Shown: positions 1 through 4,600 of the stretch, piece after piece | Position numbering within the stretch: position 1 is the stretch's first letter | How the letters are laid out: each line of letters begins with the position of its first letter | Origin: Helicobacteraceae bacterium | Lineage (GTDB): Bacteria; Campylobacterota; Campylobacteria; Campylobacterales; Sulfurimonadaceae | Direction: 5' to 3' | DNA: 6,747 nt | Assembly: GCA_027057185.1 (NCBI GenBank) | Contig: JALUJE010000274.1 | Location: 1 to 6,747, forward strand | The notes under the pieces: model-generated | Databases searched by the model: none | Told to the model about the DNA's origin: nothing | Seen by the model: only the letters and a program-made list of their open reading frames with translations | Position numbers and translations under genes: made by a program

Positions 1-95
1 GGTGAACCAATATTAGTACCAGAAAGAGTCAATATTTTAGGCAAAGAGTTTGATGCCATACAATTTAATACCGTACAACGAGCACGAGCATATGG
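1..95 (+). repeat. Direct repeat, first copy (matches 1415-1509)
   Basis: Bases 1-95 are identical, base for base, to 1415-1509, and the repeat probably continues upstream of the window. From base 96 onward the copies differ by six substitutions in the next 37 bases, all synonymous, and then diverge in protein sequence. Both copies lie in the same place in the C-terminal coding region of the two paralogous lipoprotein genes. The abrupt change from perfect to imperfect identity suggests a gene-conversion or unequal-crossover boundary near base 95. Confidence 0.9.
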
Positions 96-198
96 TGAGT
101 ATAATTTTGCTTTGAGTGGTGGGGTTTATCCAATGTCTTCAGTAGAAAAAATGCGTAAATCTTGCGACTTCAATGTCGATGCTTTGCTAGGAAAATAG
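1..198 (+). CDS. C-terminal end of a paralogue of the downstream lipoprotein (5' end outside window)
   Basis: The frame is open from base 1 and ends at TAG 196-198, followed in frame by TGA 199-201. The 65 visible residues match residues 381-446 of the protein encoded at 275-1615. The first 43 residues are identical, from GEPILVP through the Y-N-F-A-L-S-G-G-V-Y stretch. A divergent 12-residue segment (PMSSVEKMRKSC against SANETDEELRQGC) follows, and then a shared end (C-D-F-x-V-D-A-L-L-G-K). One cysteine near the C-terminus is conserved in both copies. By homology the complete protein should be a similar lipoprotein with the same C-terminal domain, but its N-terminus, Ig-like domains and lipidation signal lie outside the window and are not seen. 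Function is unknown. It is an intact gene end rather than an obvious pseudogene, although only the tail can be judged. Confidence 0.85.
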   Translation, partial: GEPILVPERVNILGKEFDAIQFNTVQRARAYGEYNFALSGGVYPMSSVEKMRKSCDFNVDALLGK

Positions 199-205
199 TG
201 ATGAA
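173..205 (+). repeat. Direct repeat of gene end plus stop/start signal, first copy (matches 1590-1622)
   Basis: These 33 bases are identical to 1590-1622. They cover the codons for V-D-A-L-L-G-K, the tandem stops TAG-TGA, an internal AGGA motif, and an ATG overlapping the second stop (TGATGA). In the second copy this block contains the working start of the giant hydrolase-cadherin gene. Here it leads only into a five-codon frame. The identity therefore extends past the end of the lipoprotein gene into the start of its downstream partner. Confidence 0.85.
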
Positions 206-218
206 TCTGTTTAAGTGA
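201..218 (+). other. Vestigial start codon and five-codon frame (remnant of a coupled downstream gene)
   Basis: ATG 201-203 overlaps the TGA 199-201 after the upstream gene and is preceded by the same AGGA motif (189-192) that serves the giant gene at 1618. The frame reads M-N-L-F-K and stops at TGA 216-218. It is far too short to be a gene in its own right. It is best read as a relic of the coupled junction seen at 1606-1620, kept because it was copied with the lipoprotein gene. A short leader peptide cannot be excluded, but nothing supports one. Confidence 0.45.
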
Positions 219-243
219 AAAATAAATAGCAACATGATAGTAT
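215..243 (+). promoter_or_regulatory. Candidate sigma-70 promoter for the lipoprotein/hydrolase operon
   Basis: A GTGAAA at 215-220 (four of six matches to TTGACA) is followed after 17 bases by TAGTAT at 238-243 (four of six matches to TATAAT). The -10 has an extended TG at 235-236. Transcription would begin near 249-251, leaving a leader of about 25 bases before the ATG at 275. A perfect 10-base palindrome, TTAATATTAA at 248-257, lies at the predicted start site and could be an operator or chance AT-rich sequence. ATCTGTTTAA also occurs twice, at 205-214 and 242-251. The call rests on motif matching only. Readthrough from the upstream gene is equally possible, since no terminator hairpin is visible in 199-274. 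Confidence 0.35.
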
Positions 244-262
244 CTGTTTAATATTAACCCTC

Positions 263-268
263 AAGGAA
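263..268 (+). promoter_or_regulatory. Ribosome binding site of the lipoprotein gene
   Basis: AAGGAA lies six bases upstream of ATG 275 and is a good Shine-Dalgarno match. It supports 275 as the start, which also places a signal peptide exactly at the N-terminus. Confidence 0.75.
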
Positions 269-274
269 CATTCC

Positions 275-1615
275 ATGCACCGCTATTTACATGTAATTTT
301 ATTAATCCTTTTTACTCTTCTTTCCCAAGGCTGCTCTTCCACCGAAAACACTGACGAAGCGTTTGTACTTGAAACCCCGCAAATTGAGAGTACAACATCG
401 TCACCGGAGAGTAATGTATCTGAAATCATTGTTCATGGTCAAGCGGGTGCTGCCGTTTATGTCAATGGCAAACAGGTAGCCACCATCAACCAAGAAGGCA
501 CTGCCGTCATTACATTAGAGATGCCACAAGATGAAGCATCCGGCGTGGCGACACTGGTTTTAAAAGATGAAGCAGGCAATGAAAGTGAACCGGTAGTGTT
601 TACACTGACTCATGAGAATTCTCAAACTCCTGACGTTAACAGTTCAGAAGAAGATAACAAACAAGAAAATAATAACTCAACAGATAATGGCGATGGTAAT
701 GTTTCTGTAGATGATGACAATGGTTCCGTGACAACCCCACCTGTCACCACACCACACCCAGCCATAATAACGCTAACATCTCTGACCCTTACCGCCGACA
801 ACACCACGCTAAGTAAAGATACCAACACCACAGTAAAAGTTATGGCAACCTTTAGTGACAATAGCCGCAAAGAAGTTACCCAACAGGTAACATGGAATAT
901 GACTCCAAAGAACGCGTTACGCATGAACAACCGTAATCTACAAGCAGTGAATGACGGAAACATCACCCTTCAAGCAACACTAGGAAATAAACACTCTAAT
1001 ATTTTACATGTAAATGTTTTTTGGGAGATACACGGGTATCGCTTGCCACCCATGCCCGATGAGAAACTCAATAACGCAACACTCTTAGGCATTGACTCCA
1101 ATAACAACGGAGTACGAGATGATGTCGAGCGGTGGATTTATGAGACGTACGATACCTACATTCCTTGTGTTGAAAAAGTAATTTATGTTGATGTGACACT
1201 AACCAGTGGAGAAATAAAAAGAGTGAAATCTTATGAGGATGTCTGCGAAGATAAAGCCGTGCCGTATCATCAAATTGTAAGAGAAATTGCCATGCAAGGA
1301 GCAAGAGCGGCACAGATTATTATTGTTGAGCCGAAGAAAGCCAGGGAGACTACGAAGTTTATGGATGCGGCACAAAATTGTTATTTCTATTTTAGTACAG
1401 CTGCAGAAAGACAAGGTGAACCAATATTAGTACCAGAAAGAGTCAATATTTTAGGCAAAGAGTTTGATGCCATACAATTTAATACCGTACAACGAGCACG
1501 AGCATATGGAGAGTATAACTTTGCACTTAGTGGTGGGGTTTACTCTGCAAATGAGACTGATGAAGAGTTGCGTCAAGGATGTGATTTTGATGTCGATGCT
1601 TTGCTAGGAAAATAG
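275..1615 (+). CDS. Predicted lipoprotein with Ig-like and BIG_2-like domains and EF-hand-like C-terminal domain
   Basis: The 446-residue product has unknown function. Residues 1-19 form a signal peptide with a hydrophobic core (V-I-L-L-I-L-F-T-L-L) ending S-Q-G-Cys20. This is an imperfect lipobox, since Q is unusual at -2, but with the following Ser-Ser a lipid anchor is likely. Residues about 34-112 look like a bacterial Ig-like domain (V-Y-V-N-G-K and K-D-E-A-G-N-E-S motifs). Residues 113-162 are a low-complexity Asn/Asp/Ser/Glu linker turning Pro/Thr-rich. Residues about 164-249 resemble BIG_2 (L-T-L-T-A-D-N-T-T-L-S, A-T-F-S-D, V-T-W). Residues 250-446 form a conserved-looking domain beginning R-L-P-P-M-P-D, with a 12-residue EF-hand-like loop at 274-285 (D, N, N, G, D, E at loop positions 1, 3, 5, 6, 9, 12). 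This domain has Cys at 298, 324, 369 and 436, which may pair as disulfides in the periplasm. A paralogue ends at base 198. The gene overlaps the control signals of the giant gene at 1618, so the two products are probably made together. An anchoring, partner or chaperone role for that enzyme is inference only. Confidence 0.9.
   Translation: MHRYLHVILLILFTLLSQGCSSTENTDEAFVLETPQIESTTSSPESNVSEIIVHGQAGAAVYVNGKQVATINQEGTAVITLEMPQDEASGVATLVLKDEAGNESEPVVFTLTHENSQTPDVNSSEEDNKQENNNSTDNGDGNVSVDDDNGSVTTPPVTTPHPAIITLTSLTLTADNTTLSKDTNTTVKVMATFSDNSRKEVTQQVTWNMTPKNALRMNNRNLQAVNDGNITLQATLGNKHSNILHVNVFWEIHGYRLPPMPDEKLNNATLLGIDSNNNGVRDDVERWIYETYDTYIPCVEKVIYVDVTLTSGEIKRVKSYEDVCEDKAVPYHQIVREIAMQGARAAQIIIVEPKKARETTKFMDAAQNCYFYFSTAAERQGEPILVPERVNILGKEFDAIQFNTVQRARAYGEYNFALSGGVYSANETDEELRQGCDFDVDALLGK
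1415..1509 (+). repeat. Direct repeat, second copy (matches 1-95)
   Basis: This block is identical to bases 1-95. It encodes residues 381-411 and part of 412 of the lipoprotein, inside its C-terminal domain. Divergence begins abruptly at 1510, first with synonymous changes and then in the 1547-1589 stretch, before identity resumes at 1590. Confidence 0.9.
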
Positions 1616-1622
1616 TGATGAA
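1590..1622 (+). repeat. Direct repeat of gene end plus stop/start signal, second copy (matches 173-205)
   Basis: This block is identical to 173-205. Here it includes the functional stop/start junction between the lipoprotein gene and the giant gene, and it ends inside codon 2 of the latter. Confidence 0.85.
1606..1620 (+). promoter_or_regulatory. Translational coupling signal: internal ribosome binding site with overlapping stop and start
   Basis: AGGA at 1606-1609 lies inside the last codons of the lipoprotein gene, eight bases before ATG 1618. The lipoprotein frame ends in tandem stops TAG 1613-1615 and TGA 1616-1618, and the A of TGA is the first base of the ATG. This stop/start arrangement is typical of coupled translation, in which ribosomes finishing the first gene reinitiate on the second. 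It also fixes 1618 as the start, because a Sec signal peptide begins there. Confidence 0.75.
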
Positions 1623-4600
1623 AAAGATTACTGTTTTACTGACACTGCTTACAAGTCTCCTCTTTGCAGAGATTAATGAGTGCCAAAGTGATATCTATTA
1701 TGGCAATGGCATTATGACGACGAAAAAAGAGGCGCGGCACTCTTTGTATAGAGTTCTTAAGCCAGCTATCCTCAAAGAAATTTATGGTGGCGATGAAGTA
1801 AAAATGAACAAACGCCATTACTTTGATTTATCCTACAACTACTCTGCCAAAGAGAAATTTGGTGACACAGCTATTGCAAAAGCACTTGATTTACTGGAGT
1901 CGTATTCACAGCTTGGTAATACCTCATTTGGGTGGAAAGCAGCAGATATTTTAATAGGCTATGCCGGAGGTAGCATTGCTTTTGTGAGTAAGTGGACCGC
2001 AAAACGAGTTGCTAAAGACCTCATGAAAAGAGGTCTGCCCAAGATGGCGGCAGAGTTTTTAGCAGATGAAATTGTTGGAGCAGGAAAAAACGCGTTAATA
2101 CAAATAGCAGAAGCATTAAATGATTACGATGTTGATAAAATTCACGATAAAGACCTTAAAGAGATGGTGGAAAAATATACTACGAGCATAAAAGATGGTC
2201 ATGGTGTTATTTTAATAACCCATTCTCAAGGGAATCTTTTTGCGGTAGAGGCAACTAACAGAGTGCTATTTAGCATGGGAGAGACAGAGTTTAAAGATTG
2301 GATGCGAAAGTATGTTTACCATGTTAGCATTGCCTCACCCGCAACAAAGTTTGCTTCAGATAACTCTTGGTTAATTTCTCTTGACAATGATGTCGTAGCA
2401 AATAACCCCGGTTCGGTAGGAACTAACTTTCGTAATCCAGTTCGTTATTTTACCCACAAGGCAGATAGTATTACTCCAGCAATGACTCCTGATGCCATGA
2501 ATGAGTGGATACATAATCCTCCCATAGATGCTTCATCACCTGATGGCTACTGGCTTGATGGGGCTGTCCCACCAAATTTCACAAAAAAAATACAAGCAGA
2601 TACCGGATTTGACTCTTACGGCGTTATGCAAGAATTTACCATGCACGTTGTACCTGATGAATGGGAATATTTACAAACAGACTTCCATGCTTTTAATTAC
2701 TATATGGGACTTACTGCATTTCAAGCAAATATTGGTGGGGGAAAAGTAGTAACACAAAAGTCTGAAAAAACAAGAGAAGGAGTTATTGACGGTATTCGAA
2801 GTGCGATTAAAATGCATAAAGAGGCTCCTTCGCAATGGAAAAAAAGCAAAGAGGTAGGCTGTTTATGTACAGATAAACGCATTCAAGTAGTGCATAGGTT
2901 TGATTCAGCACTCAATGCTAAGTTGGCAGCGTCAAAGGTTTTTGATTTTAATGAAGAGGGAAAAATTTATCCTGTAAATAATTCTTATGTTAGAGCAAAA
3001 TGCGGTGGCGAGACGGTAACACAAGTAAAAAAAGAGAGTGTCTGTTATGAGCTTTTAGGTGATACATCGGACGTGATCGGTCAAATAGAGGGTAAACCTA
3101 ACGACGATCTTTCCATATCGCCAGGTCTGTTTACGGCACAACTGAGCTGGCAAACAACGAGTGTAGAGATGCAAATGAGTAATTCACTTATGCCTCAAAG
3201 TGTTAGCGGCTGCGGTATTACAATGCTTAGCTCTGCGGGTTTAACGCTTTTGGGTGTTTACCCGGGTACCTATGCGCTCAATGTCACGGCAGATGGCTAT
3301 GAAGACCTTAACGATACCAATCTTTCTGACCCTGTGACACTGAGTGTTAAAGCAGTAAGTGTAGCAAAAAGTGATGTGTTTACCGTCACACATGCCTCTG
3401 AATATGCGCATCTTGGTCATGATGGTCATGTGGCAGATATTGTTATAACCAGACCTGACCCTATTGAGCCGCCTAGATTTGAGTTGATTCCATCTTTTGG
3501 AGGCTATAGTGGCAGTGGTGGCGGTGGCAGCGGCGGTGGCAGCGTGAGCAGTAGCAGTTTTTACCATGTGAATGTCCCGACGTTTACTACTGTTGTTGAG
3601 CCTCCTTTGTGTGCACCGGCTAAAAGCTGCGGTTGTTTACCCTGTAAATACAACATACTTATGTATCTTAATCAGACGCGATTGGGACCTATTAGCGGTG
3701 CAAACTATATGCTCTACAAGGCTACTGAGGAGGATGATGCCAATAGAGAAATACTTTATGAAGGCATCACCACCATAAGTAATGAGATAGATAAGGCAGG
3801 AATCCTTTCACTTCCCGTTCCCTACAAAGGAGAAGAACCGCGAAATGATGAAGAACGTGAGTTGATGCAAAAAATTGCAGACTATGACGGGGATTTCATT
3901 TTAGAAGTCAGCGGCGGTTTTGATATAGATAGAAATGATGACTTGAAGGTAGATAGCAGTTTTACTCAAGTCAATGGTAAGCTTCATATGATTTTAAGTA
4001 AAGAAAATCTGCTTGAAAATGACTATAAAGTTAATATTTTAACCGAAATAGCCTATCAGGTCTCCAGAGATCTTTTGGGTAAAAATTATGACCAAGAGCG
4101 TCTGCAAGCCAGACTCGATGATGTAGCAAAAAGAGTACTCATTGAAAAACTTTATGCTGAAGAGGCGCAACCTTTGGGTAGAGATAATCTTTTTTACTGG
4201 ATTCCCTCGGCACATAAAAACTGGCTTGTAAAGCCCTATGATGATACACTTACTCCTATTGTAAATAAAATATATGCCGGAGATGATATATTTGATGATG
4301 CCTATGAGTATGTTTATGACGGTGTTTTTGATAATGTCGTGCCATTAGTGAAAAGTCAATGGTTTAAAGTAAGTGAAGATGCGAGTGAGGGTACACTCAT
4401 TGGCACAATTGTAGTGGAGCGTGAAGGCAACAGCAGTATTACGGCTTACCATATCAGTGGAGAAGGGAGTGAACTTTTTAACATAGATAGCGATGGCGGA
4501 GTATTTTTATCTGAAGGGAAACACCTTGATTATGAAAACTCTCAACTTCATAAATTGGTGCTTGTCGCAGAGAACGCTGATGGACAGAGCCGTCCTGTAA

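Noticed and set aside
199..274. Rho-independent terminator or small RNA in the intergenic gap
   Set aside because: There is no GC-rich hairpin followed by a T run; the only symmetry is a short AT palindrome.
622..1414. Three minus-strand open frames (622-966, 1068-1313, 1199-1414) opposite the lipoprotein gene
   Set aside because: They lie wholly inside a well-supported gene with signal peptide and domain structure, and their translations show no recognisable domain.
3628..3645. C-G-C-L-P-C as a haem or iron-sulfur motif
   Set aside because: No His follows for a C-x-x-C-H haem site, and the spacing does not fit a ferredoxin; disulfides are more likely in an exported protein.
2528..3778. Two plus-strand frames in another phase (2528-2749 and 3572-3778) and a minus-strand frame rich in Ala/Thr (3241-3567)
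   Set aside because: All are inside the giant gene. The minus-strand Ala/Thr run is simply the complement of the Gly/Ser linker DNA.
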